Below, piece by piece: positions 1 through 7,442 of a stretch of 64,000 nt of DNA. The position numbers and the translations under genes are program-made. Numbering within the stretch: position 1 is the stretch's first letter; every line of letters starts with the position of its first letter. The notes beneath the pieces were generated by a model. It was not told the origin of the DNA and did no database searches. It saw only the letters and a list, made by a program, of their open reading frames with translations. Source of the stretch: Indibacter alkaliphilus LW1 (lineage in GTDB: Bacteria > Bacteroidota > Bacteroidia > Cytophagales > Cyclobacteriaceae); the NCBI RefSeq assembly GCF_000295935.2, contig NZ_ALWO02000006.1:1-64000 (forward strand). Direction: 5' to 3'.

Positions 1-65
1 CAATCAAATGTAGCAGATCCAACAAGCCCTTTAACCTCCTAATCCTCAATCCATTTAAACAGTAA

Positions 66-93
66 AACAAAAAAAGCCCTGCTATGCAGAGCT
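66..93 (-). terminator. Rho-independent terminator, minus strand
   Basis: An 8-bp stem with one mismatch (75-82 with 86-93) and a 3-nt loop is followed, on the minus strand, by a run of T formed by the A-run at 62-75. It lies just downstream of the tRNA-derived remnant at 98-119, so it probably ended a minus-strand tRNA transcript. Confidence 0.6.
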
Positions 94-97
94 TCTT

Positions 98-119
98 GGT
101 GATCTCGTCAGGATTCAAA
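98..119 (-). pseudogene. tRNA 3'-end remnant with encoded CCA
   Basis: On the minus strand this matches the 3' end (T-loop, T-stem 3' strand, acceptor 3' strand) of the tRNA-Arg at 242-315 with one mismatch over 101-119, and is followed by an encoded CCA. The sequence further 5' (120-190) still has an anticodon-arm-like hairpin and a D-arm-like stretch, but no proper T-stem or acceptor partner, so a functional tRNA is unlikely. It could be a decayed tRNA gene or the scar of an earlier integration. Nothing coding is recognisable elsewhere in 1-240. Confidence 0.5.
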
Positions 120-240
120 TACCGAAAAATCGGTACAGGCTCTAAAACCTTCCCGACCTTAGTCGGGATGTTCATTCAGGTAAGCTTTTGTAAATAATTG
201 AATTTCACATCAATTAAATCCCTGACTAATTTAAGAATTT

Positions 241-330
241 GTGACCTCGTCAGGATTCAAACCTGAAACCTCCTGAGCCGTAATCAGGTGCTCTATTCAG
301 TTGAGCTACGAGGCCAATTGGGATTGCAAA
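241..330. repeat. Left attachment repeat (90 bp, contains tRNA-Arg)
   Basis: This stretch is identical to 19839-19928. Identity starts one base beyond the tRNA 3' end and runs 15 bp past the tRNA 5' end, so it covers the whole tRNA and not only its 3' half. It is the left junction of the island. Confidence 0.93.
242..315 (-). tRNA. tRNA-Arg (anticodon ACG), left copy
   Basis: On the minus strand the gene folds as a standard cloverleaf: a 7-bp acceptor stem (GGCCTCG with CGAGGTC, one G-T pair), a D-arm GCTC/GAGC, an anticodon stem CCTGA/TCAGG with loop TTACGGC giving anticodon ACG, and a T-stem TCAGG/CCTGA. CCA is not encoded. Its upstream side (above 330) is island DNA, so its promoter differs from that of the right copy. 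Confidence 0.95.
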
Positions 331-389
331 CCTGAAAATCAACAGGTTACATCTTTCACTTCTCTCAGATCTCAAACGGTTTTCTGCAA

Positions 390-413
390 GGGAGACAAGA
401 TTGGGAGACAAAA
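390..413 (+). promoter_or_regulatory. Putative integrase arm-type sites, left
   Basis: Two direct copies of GGGAGACAA start at 390 and 403, 13 bp apart, between the left repeat and the integrase gene. The same motif with the same 13-bp spacing recurs just inside the right end. Arm-site function is inferred from this layout. Confidence 0.6.
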
Positions 414-486
414 GTGAAACTTTTAGCGGTTTGAAACAAGGCGTGTACGCAAAGTTTTCATCAAACCCCAATGTATCAAATGACAA

Positions 487-1761
487 ATGTACACCGAAAA
501 CACCCAGGTCAACTTAATACTGCAAACCTGGAAACCTCTAAAAAATGATAAATTCCCTGTAGTTTTAAGAGTCTACCACGATAAAAAGCGGAGATACTAC
601 AGAACTGGCATCTCTGCAAAAATTGAAGAGTGGGACGAAAAGAATGCTGGTATAATAGGCAAACCACGAGAAAACAAAACCTTACAAAAGTTTCTCATCA
701 AGGCACAAGACTTCATACAAAAAATCTACTTACTCCAGGAAGAATTCGATTTCGACTTGCTGAGTGAGGAGATCAGCCCCTCTCCTACCAAGAAGAGACT
801 GGAAAACATCGAGACCTTCTGGGAGTCGGTCATCGAAGATCTCAGAAAAGAGAAAAGACATGGTACTGCCGATTCCTATGATAACGCACTTGTTAAGTTC
901 AAGCGGTTTCTGAACGGCAAAACACTTTACCTCCACCAAGTCACACAACAGACTTTCGAGAAATTCCGCATTTATATGGTGCAGTCGGGGCAATCCACCA
1001 ATGGAGTTGGTGTTTACCTGAGAGCCATGTCTGCTGTGTATGGAAAGGCGCTGAACAGAAAGCTAGTCAAGCCAGAAGAAGACCCAAGAATCGGCTTTCG
1101 GATCAAAACCAAAAAGACCCATAAGAAAGCAATCAAAAAAGAAGAGGTGCACCAACTGGCAAAACTCGACTTGAGTCAGTTTCCTTATATGGAAGAATCG
1201 AGGGATATGTTTCTCTTCTCTTACTACTGTCAGGGGATGAACCTAAAAGACCTCTCCATGCTCAATTGGCATGAAAACATCGTGGAGGATCGCATCTTCT
1301 ACCACAGAGGAAAAACAGCCGACATGTTCAGCATACATATAAAGAAGGAGACCGTGGGCCGAATTCTCGAAAAACAGAAACAGGTATTGTCCGCAAAGCT
1401 TGATGCAGGCTTGATCAAAAACACCACAGCCAAAAGCTTGGTCTTTCGGGTCTTTGACAATCTCAGTGAAAAGGAAATGTCAAACCCAGCGAAAATCACC
1501 AAGGTAAGGAAACAGCGAGCCAAAGTCATCAACGCACACCTCAGAAAACTCGGAGAAAATGAACTTGGTTTCAGTCCATCACAACTCAGATTCCTGACCT
1601 TCTACGCAGCCCGGCACACCTATGCATCTGTTCTCAAGTCCCAGCATGCACCTGTAACTTTGATTGCGGAGGCATTGGGACATGCTGATATCAGAACAAC
1701 GCAGGTGTATCTAGACAGCTTTGCCAACACGGAGTTGGATCATTTCAATGATTTGCTTTGA
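487..1761 (+). CDS. Tyrosine-type site-specific recombinase (island integrase)
   Basis: This 424-aa protein belongs to the phage-integrase family found in Bacteroidota mobile elements. It has an N-terminal arm-binding-like region (about 1-105), a SAM-like core-binding domain (about 110-210) and a C-terminal catalytic domain. Visible catalytic residues are R376 (in AARHTYA), H399 (LGH) and the nucleophile Y408 (QVYLDSF). The place of the first catalytic arginine reads GMNLKDL, with Asn where canonical enzymes have Arg, and the usual His of HxxR is Tyr. The gene starts 157 bp inside the tRNA repeat, as usual for an integrase that uses that site. It should excise and integrate the island at tRNA-Arg(ACG). 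Confidence 0.93.
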   Translation: MYTENTQVNLILQTWKPLKNDKFPVVLRVYHDKKRRYYRTGISAKIEEWDEKNAGIIGKPRENKTLQKFLIKAQDFIQKIYLLQEEFDFDLLSEEISPSPTKKRLENIETFWESVIEDLRKEKRHGTADSYDNALVKFKRFLNGKTLYLHQVTQQTFEKFRIYMVQSGQSTNGVGVYLRAMSAVYGKALNRKLVKPEEDPRIGFRIKTKKTHKKAIKKEEVHQLAKLDLSQFPYMEESRDMFLFSYYCQGMNLKDLSMLNWHENIVEDRIFYHRGKTADMFSIHIKKETVGRILEKQKQVLSAKLDAGLIKNTTAKSLVFRVFDNLSEKEMSNPAKITKVRKQRAKVINAHLRKLGENELGFSPSQLRFLTFYAARHTYASVLKSQHAPVTLIAEALGHADIRTTQVYLDSFANTELDHFNDLL

Positions 1762-1850
1762 GCATTGCAATCAGGTAGTAAAGCGAAAGTTGAGGTACAT
1801 TTTGTCTTGTTTCCCCATTGTTCTTCAACTATCTTTCTGGAAAAACTCAT

Positions 1851-2267
1851 ATGAACATGAAAAAAGGCCTTTTAGGTATTCTCGCAATCTTGATCCTCCT
1901 AGGGTGTTCAGATTCTGAAAATCCAAATTCAGGACAACTCAATTTCGTCGTCACCGTGTCACCTGCCCTTGAAGGCGAAACGTTCTTGTTCGGAAATGAA
2001 GATTTCTTTGTACTTAACATTACAGGAAATCAAACCAGGTTTGAGTCAGACCCTGTCGCTATCGGGTCTGGACAAAACTTTCAATACCAACTGGGTGGTT
2101 TGGGATCAACAAATAGCTGTCATCAGTTTTCTGTAGAAGCATTTTACTCTGGGAGATCCTTTCACAAAAGAGATTATGTTATGCACGGTTTTCAGAACTC
2201 GTTTAGCAGTTGGACGAGTGATTGCAAAGATGGTTATATTCAAACTATCAACATAATCACTCCGTAA
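1851..2267 (+). CDS. Small secreted lipoprotein, unknown function
   Basis: The protein has 138 aa from the ATG at 1851; a second ATG at 1857 is equally possible. It starts with a lysine-rich n-region and a hydrophobic stretch ending in a lipobox (LLGC), so it should be exported and lipid-anchored. The mature part has no motif that I recognise; it is beta-rich in appearance and has two late cysteines. The gene follows the integrase by about 90 bp and ends before a terminator, so it is a single-gene cargo unit. Function is unknown. Confidence 0.65.
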   Translation: MNMKKGLLGILAILILLGCSDSENPNSGQLNFVVTVSPALEGETFLFGNEDFFVLNITGNQTRFESDPVAIGSGQNFQYQLGGLGSTNSCHQFSVEAFYSGRSFHKRDYVMHGFQNSFSSWTSDCKDGYIQTINIITP

Positions 2268-2304
2268 AACACACCGCGTTTAAACTCTTCTTATTTAACT
2301 CTCC

Positions 2305-2330
2305 AAGCCTCACCAAACAGGTGGGGCTTT
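2305..2330 (+). terminator. Terminator-like hairpin
   Basis: A 10-bp stem with one mismatch (2305-2314 with 2320-2329) and a 5-nt loop lies 38 bp behind the lipoprotein stop codon. The T-run after it is short. Confidence 0.5.
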
Positions 2331-2369
2331 ATCCATCCTATCCTGACTAGCAAAGTTCACCTAAAATTT

Positions 2370-2377
2370 TATATTTG
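2370..2377 (+). promoter_or_regulatory. Bacteroidota -7 box TATATTTG
   Basis: This is an exact match to TAnnTTTG, 27 bp upstream of the ATG at 2405. It argues against a TTG start at 2375, which would lie inside the promoter. Confidence 0.55.
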
Positions 2378-2404
2378 TACACCAACACCATCCTGCAAAA
2401 TACA

Positions 2405-3301
2405 ATGATTGACTACCTACAGGCAATTCTTCCACGGATCCAGAATAAAAGCAAAAAGCTCGACCAAATTGAAATGTTTGTAGAAAAGCCTTGGGTGTTG
2501 ATAGACAATGCATCAAATGAACAACTGGAATATGAGTTTTTCCGTGATGGAAGACTCCTTGTATCACGTGGAGGTAATGCAGCATGGGGAAAATGGGAGC
2601 TCGCCCCCTCTAGCCATCGCTTGATTTTGGAGTATGGAGACAAGTTGTTATTGCTTCAAACCTCATTCCTCGATGAGGCTGTCATGATAGTTCAAAAAAG
2701 TGGCATGCCAAATTCAACGCTTGTGTTTGTCAACCAAAAAAAGATACCAGACCTCATGTTCAAAAATTACCTGGACAAACTGATACAACTTGAAGATCTT
2801 GTAAAAAGCAATTCCAAGCGCAAAAGTTTAACTGACGCCGAGACTTACGGGGATTCAGCAAGATCTAGGCAAATCGCAGAGGTGAAAAGGGAAAAAGAGT
2901 ACAAAGTTTACAGCTCATTTATCTCACTCAATAGCAATGGTGATGTTTCAGGGTTTGTTTGGTCTGGAAAAGAAAAAGAGCTTTACCTCAGGTTTGAAAA
3001 TGGAAAACCAACTGACGAACCATGGTATGTAGTGGATGAGAAAAATAAGAACGGAGATACCTTCTCCTTCCTTACACCACACAAAGGTGTTATTTTGGAC
3101 AAATCCCATCTAATTAAAGTGAATGAAGATACAGAATACGAATGGATCCCCAGAAAAGAAACACTAAAAACCTTTAATGGAGACCTTTCTTTAAAAATCG
3201 ATCCAAACGGTACAGTATCAAAAGTAAAAACCTATCAATCTGAGATTTTCATTTTTATTGTCCTTCTGATTATGGTTTTAATAATTGCGTTTTCGGTCTA
3301 A
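2405..3301 (+). CDS. Unknown protein with C-terminal membrane anchor
   Basis: The protein has 298 aa from the ATG at 2405, chosen because the -7 box at 2370-2377 covers the upstream TTG alternative. The N-terminal 140 residues contain short beta-rich segments of the kind WKWELAPSSHRLILEY; a charged linker follows, and the last 20 residues are one hydrophobic helix ending almost at the C-terminus, so it looks tail-anchored with most of the protein in the cytoplasm. I do not recognise a family. It stands alone with its own promoter between the integrase and the restriction locus. Function is unknown. Confidence 0.7.
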   Translation: MIDYLQAILPRIQNKSKKLDQIEMFVEKPWVLIDNASNEQLEYEFFRDGRLLVSRGGNAAWGKWELAPSSHRLILEYGDKLLLLQTSFLDEAVMIVQKSGMPNSTLVFVNQKKIPDLMFKNYLDKLIQLEDLVKSNSKRKSLTDAETYGDSARSRQIAEVKREKEYKVYSSFISLNSNGDVSGFVWSGKEKELYLRFENGKPTDEPWYVVDEKNKNGDTFSFLTPHKGVILDKSHLIKVNEDTEYEWIPRKETLKTFNGDLSLKIDPNGTVSKVKTYQSEIFIFIVLLIMVLIIAFSV

Positions 3302-3628
3302 AAAATTACTGAACATGACAGCAAGAAAAACTGGCAATTTCCACCCAAAACCTTATCTTAGCCAGCAGAAGTTCTGTCCATCAGGGGCAAAGCTTAGGGG
3401 TGTCAAAGCAGACTGTTTCCAAAAAACCTGAAATTGTGGAGGTTATTCCTGTCAAAACCAAAAGGAGTTCCAATACCCCATAATGACCGGCTTTTTACAG
3501 CTCCTTATATTTTGTAGAGCCACAAATGGAAACATCTCTGTAGGGAAACCCCAAACAAAAAACAGTTTTTCACTTGGTCTCTGGACTTTTTCAATCAAGT
3601 CTGAGAACCAGCAACGAGTACAGCATAC
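3302..3628 (+). promoter_or_regulatory. Non-coding leader of the hsd locus with shared motif
   Basis: No convincing gene lies here. A near-match to a -7 box (TATATTTTG, one base too long) is at 3506-3514. At 3536-3556 the sequence TAGGGAAACCCCAAAC, preceded by CTCTG, nearly repeats the leader of the helicase-like gene at 12920-12940. An open frame that starts at 3483 and overlaps hsdM was rejected. Confidence 0.45.
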
Positions 3629-5197
3629 ATGTCAGAAGAACAAAAACGCCTCCTGGAAAGCAAGCTCTGGGGAATCGCCAATATTTTACGCGGCAAAATC
3701 AGCGCAGACGATTACAGAGATTATATCCTCGGGTTTATATTCTACAAATACCTCAGCGAGCGGCAGTACTTATATGCCAACAACCTGCTGGAAACTGAGA
3801 CCGTCAAGGATTATCTCAATCTCACCGACCCAGAACTGCTGGAAGCCATCAAAGAGGAGTCCCTGCAGGCACTGGGTTATTTCCTGAAACCGGAAGAACT
3901 CTTTGCTTCCATCACGGCCAAAGGCAATGCCTCCACAGAGACGGACAGCAATTATATTCTGGAAGATCTCAAAGCGGTACTCAACCACATCGAGCAAAGC
4001 ACCATGGGCACAGATTCAGAAGAGGACTTCAACGACCTTTTCTCTGACATTGACCTCAGCTCCAACAAAATCGGGCGAACAGTCAAAGCCCGAAACGAAG
4101 TAGTGGTACAAATCCTGAACCACCTCGACTCCATTGATTTCCGGCTGGAAGATATAGAGTCCGACGTACTGGGTGATGCTTATGAATTCCTGATCGGCAA
4201 GTTTGCCGCAGGAGCAGGAAAGACCGCTGGGGAATTCTACACTCCTCAGCAGGTATCCAAGATCCTTGCAAAAGTAGTCACCACGGGCAAGGACAAACTC
4301 AAGTCTGTCTATGACCCCACCTGTGGTTCAGGTTCCTTGCTCCTTCGGGTAGCCAAAGAAGCAGAAGTCAGTGAGTACTTCGGACAAGAAATGACCCGTA
4401 CTACTTACAACCTGGCAAGGATGAACATGATCCTGCACGGCATTCACTATAGGAGATTCAATATCGCTCATGAAGATACCCTGATGCATCCGCAGCACTT
4501 GGACTATAAGTTTGAAGCGGTGGTAGCCAATCCTCCCTTTTCGGCACATTGGAAAGGAGACGAGCATTCCCTCTTTCATGCGGACGAACGCTTCTCCCAG
4601 TATGGCAGGCTGGCTCCCAAGACCAAGGCGGATTTCGCTTTTATGCAGCACATGCTCTATCAGCTGGCAGACAATGGCATCATGGCCAGTGTATTTCCAC
4701 ACGGAGTACTTTTCCGTGGGGCAGCAGAAGGGCAGATCAGACAGTATATGATTAAGGAGATGAATGTACTGGATGCCGTGATCGGATTGCCAGCCAATAT
4801 CTTCTACGGTACCAGCATTCCCACCTGTATTGTGGTACTGAAAAAATGCCGGGAGCAGGACGACAATGTGGTCTTTATCGATGCCAGCGGAGAGGGCAAT
4901 TACATCAAAGTAGGGAATCAGAACGAGCTACGGGAAGAAGACGTGGACAAAATCGTACAGACCTACCGTGAGCGCAAGACCATTGACAAGTATAGTTACG
5001 TGGCTTCCCTGGCAGAGATTGCTGAAAACGACTACAACCTCAACATCCCCCGCTATGTGGACACCTTTGAGGAAGAAGCACCCGTGGACCTGGACACCAC
5101 CGCTGCGGAGATACAGCAACTGGACGCAGCACTGAAAAGTAACGATGCTGTACTGAAAGCATTTTGTGAGGAATTGGGAATTAAAGCGCCGTTTTGA
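3629..5197 (+). CDS. hsdM: Type I restriction-modification DNA methyltransferase subunit HsdM
   Basis: This 522-aa protein is the modification subunit of a type I system: it transfers methyl from S-adenosylmethionine to the N6 of adenine in the sequence chosen by HsdS. The N-terminal HsdM helical domain (about 8-150) is followed by the N6-methyltransferase domain, with the SAM-binding motif DPTCGSG at D229-G235 and the catalytic NPPF at 301-304. Length is normal. The stop codon overlaps the hsdS start by one base (TGATG), so the two are translationally coupled. It is the first gene of an hsdM-hsdS-TIR-DUF262-unknown-hsdR array on one strand. Confidence 0.97.
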   Translation: MSEEQKRLLESKLWGIANILRGKISADDYRDYILGFIFYKYLSERQYLYANNLLETETVKDYLNLTDPELLEAIKEESLQALGYFLKPEELFASITAKGNASTETDSNYILEDLKAVLNHIEQSTMGTDSEEDFNDLFSDIDLSSNKIGRTVKARNEVVVQILNHLDSIDFRLEDIESDVLGDAYEFLIGKFAAGAGKTAGEFYTPQQVSKILAKVVTTGKDKLKSVYDPTCGSGSLLLRVAKEAEVSEYFGQEMTRTTYNLARMNMILHGIHYRRFNIAHEDTLMHPQHLDYKFEAVVANPPFSAHWKGDEHSLFHADERFSQYGRLAPKTKADFAFMQHMLYQLADNGIMASVFPHGVLFRGAAEGQIRQYMIKEMNVLDAVIGLPANIFYGTSIPTCIVVLKKCREQDDNVVFIDASGEGNYIKVGNQNELREEDVDKIVQTYRERKTIDKYSYVASLAEIAENDYNLNIPRYVDTFEEEAPVDLDTTAAEIQQLDAALKSNDAVLKAFCEELGIKAPF

Positions 5198-6426
5198 TGA
5201 TGGAGAAAAACTTTTTCAAACCAGATCTAAGATTTCCAGTATTTCAAGAAAATTGGAAAAAATTCACTTTGGGTAAAGTAGCGACAAAAATCACTGACGG
5301 AACACATGACACCCCAAAGCCAGTTAATTCAGGGGTACCTTTTTTAACTGCAATTCATGTTAAAGACGGCAAACTTGATTTTGAGAACTGTTATTTTCTA
5401 CCGAAAGAAATTCATGATAAAATTTACGCTAGATGCAACCCAGAATACAATGACATTTTAATGGTGAACATTGGTGCGGGTACGGGAGCTTGTGCAAGGG
5501 TAAATGTTGATTTTGAATTCAGTTTGAAGAATGTGGCACTGATTAAACCAGATCCAAAAAAAGTTTTCCCATCATTCTTAGAGCAGCTTCAAAGAGAAAA
5601 CACAAAAAGACTGAAACAAAGGTTGTCAGCTGGGGGTGCCCAACCATTCCTTTCTCTTAAAGAGATCGGGAAAATTAAAATCAGTCTACCCTCCCTCCCC
5701 GAGCAGCAAAAGATCGCGTCATTCCTTTCATCGGTGGATGAGCGGATCGAGTTGCTGGAGCGAAAGAAGGAAAAGCTGAAAGCCTACAAAAAGGGCGTGA
5801 TGCAGCAGATCTTCCCTTCGACAGACTCAGGGCAAGCTCCACAGATCCGTTTCAAGCAGGATGATGGGAGTGAGTTTCCGGATTGGGAGGAGAAGCGGTT
5901 GGGGGAGGTTGCCAAAGTGTTTTCTGGGGGAACACCAAAATCATCTGTCCCAGAACTCTATGGGGGGAATATTCCATTTATTCGGTCAGGGGAAATAAAC
6001 GCAAGCACAACAGAACTTACTTTGACCGAAAAAGGACTGAAAAGCTCATCAGCAAAAATGGTGGAGAAAGGTGACCTTTTACTTGCTATTTACGGTGCAA
6101 CAAGCGGAGAGGCTGGAATCTCAAGAATTAACGGCGCAATCAATCAAGCTGTTCTTTGTATAAGGTGGACAGGTGAAAATGTGTTCCTGCTAAACTGGCT
6201 TAAATTGAATAAAACCGCATTAACCCAGAAATATCTCCAAGGAGGACAAGGCAATCTTTCTGGCGAAATTGTAAAATCATTTGAGTTAAACGTCCCCTGT
6301 CGAGAAGAACAGAAAAAAATCGCAGCTTTCCTGAACACTCTTGACGAAAACCTTGAAACGCTTGACAGCCAGATCCATGGCTTGCGCACTTGGAAGAAGG
6401 GGCTGTTGCAGCAGATGTTTGTATAA
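5197..6426 (+). CDS. hsdS: Type I restriction-modification specificity subunit HsdS
   Basis: This 409-aa protein sets the DNA target of the HsdM and HsdR complexes. It has the usual two target-recognition domains (about 10-165 and 225-375), each followed by a conserved helical spacer: PSLPEQQKIASFLSSVDERI in the middle and REEQKKIAAFLNTLDENL near the end. Each spacer ends in a KKG(V/L)(M/L)QQ(I/M)F motif. The start is the ATG at 5197, overlapping the hsdM stop. Its 3' 130 bp recur in decayed form at 7265-7412, after the TIR gene, which suggests recombination at this end of the gene. Confidence 0.96.
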   Translation: MMEKNFFKPDLRFPVFQENWKKFTLGKVATKITDGTHDTPKPVNSGVPFLTAIHVKDGKLDFENCYFLPKEIHDKIYARCNPEYNDILMVNIGAGTGACARVNVDFEFSLKNVALIKPDPKKVFPSFLEQLQRENTKRLKQRLSAGGAQPFLSLKEIGKIKISLPSLPEQQKIASFLSSVDERIELLERKKEKLKAYKKGVMQQIFPSTDSGQAPQIRFKQDDGSEFPDWEEKRLGEVAKVFSGGTPKSSVPELYGGNIPFIRSGEINASTTELTLTEKGLKSSSAKMVEKGDLLLAIYGATSGEAGISRINGAINQAVLCIRWTGENVFLLNWLKLNKTALTQKYLQGGQGNLSGEIVKSFELNVPCREEQKKIAAFLNTLDENLETLDSQIHGLRTWKKGLLQQMFV

Positions 6427-6436
6427 ATGTGATCAA

Positions 6437-7264
6437 ATGAAAAACTGGCAAAAAATTGACAGAAAAAACCGCGACTTCGAAGTGACTTTGAAGAATGGCG
6501 ACAAATTATGGGGAAGCTTTCCTTTGGCTGATGATGAAGACATCTTCGGTCATGAAACCGTCGGGTTTCTCTCTTGGGAAAAAAAAGAAAGCTTTTTCAA
6601 AGCAATTCAAGGGAAAGCAAACATCACTATTGATGAAATTCTTCAATTCGTGGCACCAATTCCGCACGATTCAATTGAATCAATGACAGAATCTGAAAAA
6701 TCAATCGGTGGGATTTCATTAATCGGGAACAAGCCAATCCCTGATGGATTACAGCTTAGGGTTCACAATTATGGAAAACCCGGGTTTGTAAGAATTACTT
6801 ACAAAACTCCTGGCAATCACAAAGAATTTGAAATCGGGGAACTGAAAATTGTAAACGGGGAAGTCACTCTACCTCTAATGCTGGCCTTTGTATCTTATGC
6901 AAGGGAAGACCAAGCTGTCGTAAAAGAAATCCTAAAAGAGTTGAACGACCATGGTGTGTTGACGTGGTTTGATGAAAATGAATTGATGCCAGGGGACCAC
7001 TGGGAAAGAAAAATTGAAGAAGCAATTGAAAAGTCAGAAAATGTGATTGTCTTTTTCTCGGGAAAAACGTTAGAAAGGTCAGGCTACAAAAACAAGGAAA
7101 TCAGATATATTCTCGACCAAGCAAAGTATCGTCCTTTAGGTGCTCGATACATCATCCCCGTCCTGTTAGATGACTGTAAGCCACCTCATGAATTTAAAGA
7201 ACTTCACTGGCTTTCACATGGCAGGTCTGGATGGCTGGAAAAGCTTGTCAATGTACTCAAGTGA
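6437..7264 (+). CDS. TIR-domain protein inside the type I R-M locus
   Basis: The protein has 275 aa from the ATG at 6437, 10 bp after the hsdS stop. The N-terminal half (about 1-145) is a beta-rich region that I do not recognise. The C-terminal half (about 149-275) is a TIR domain: AFVSYARED at the start, a W-F-D-E-N loop, VIVFFSGKTLERSGY, and a glutamate at E221 (NKEIRYI) in the place of the NADase catalytic Glu of bacterial TIR proteins. Many bacterial TIR proteins deplete NAD+ or make cyclic ADP-ribose signals when a partner senses infection. A role as an abortive-infection backup to the restriction system is inference from position. It is directly followed by a broken hsdS fragment. Confidence 0.88.
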   Translation: MKNWQKIDRKNRDFEVTLKNGDKLWGSFPLADDEDIFGHETVGFLSWEKKESFFKAIQGKANITIDEILQFVAPIPHDSIESMTESEKSIGGISLIGNKPIPDGLQLRVHNYGKPGFVRITYKTPGNHKEFEIGELKIVNGEVTLPLMLAFVSYAREDQAVVKEILKELNDHGVLTWFDENELMPGDHWERKIEEAIEKSENVIVFFSGKTLERSGYKNKEIRYILDQAKYRPLGARYIIPVLLDDCKPPHEFKELHWLSHGRSGWLEKLVNVLK

Positions 7265-7412
7265 AATCAATGAAACTGAACATTCCATGACGAGAAGAAC
7301 AAAAAAATCATAACCACCCTGAACACCCTAGACACAAACCTTGAAAGGCTTGACAGCCAAATCGAGGGTTTAAAGAGTTGGAATAAGGGGCTGTTGTAGC
7401 AGATGTTTGTTT
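7265..7412 (+). pseudogene. Decayed duplicate of the hsdS 3' end
   Basis: From 7265 the sequence aligns with 6270-6426, the end of hsdS, well conserved from 7291 on. Compared with the intact copy, one base is lost in the A-run near 7301-7307 and a CAG codon has become TAG in the final GLLQQMF motif. It has no start and cannot encode a working TRD. The two copies bracket the TIR gene, so the TIR gene either entered through recombination between hsdS copies or was left after loss of most of a second hsdS. Confidence 0.85.
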
Positions 7413-7442
7413 TACCTCTCCACGTAAACTTTTAAAAAAACC

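Noticed and set aside
98-190. Functional tRNA gene
   Set aside because: No acceptor-stem partner and no proper T-stem 5' strand can be found, and the anticodon-like loop has six bases.
2375-2404. TTG start at 2375 for the tail-anchored protein
   Set aside because: The TTG is part of the -7 box TATATTTG; the ATG at 2405 is the sensible start.
3483-3887. 134-codon open frame overlapping the hsdM start
   Set aside because: Its second half is hsdM sequence in another frame, and the hsdM N-terminus is a clear family match.
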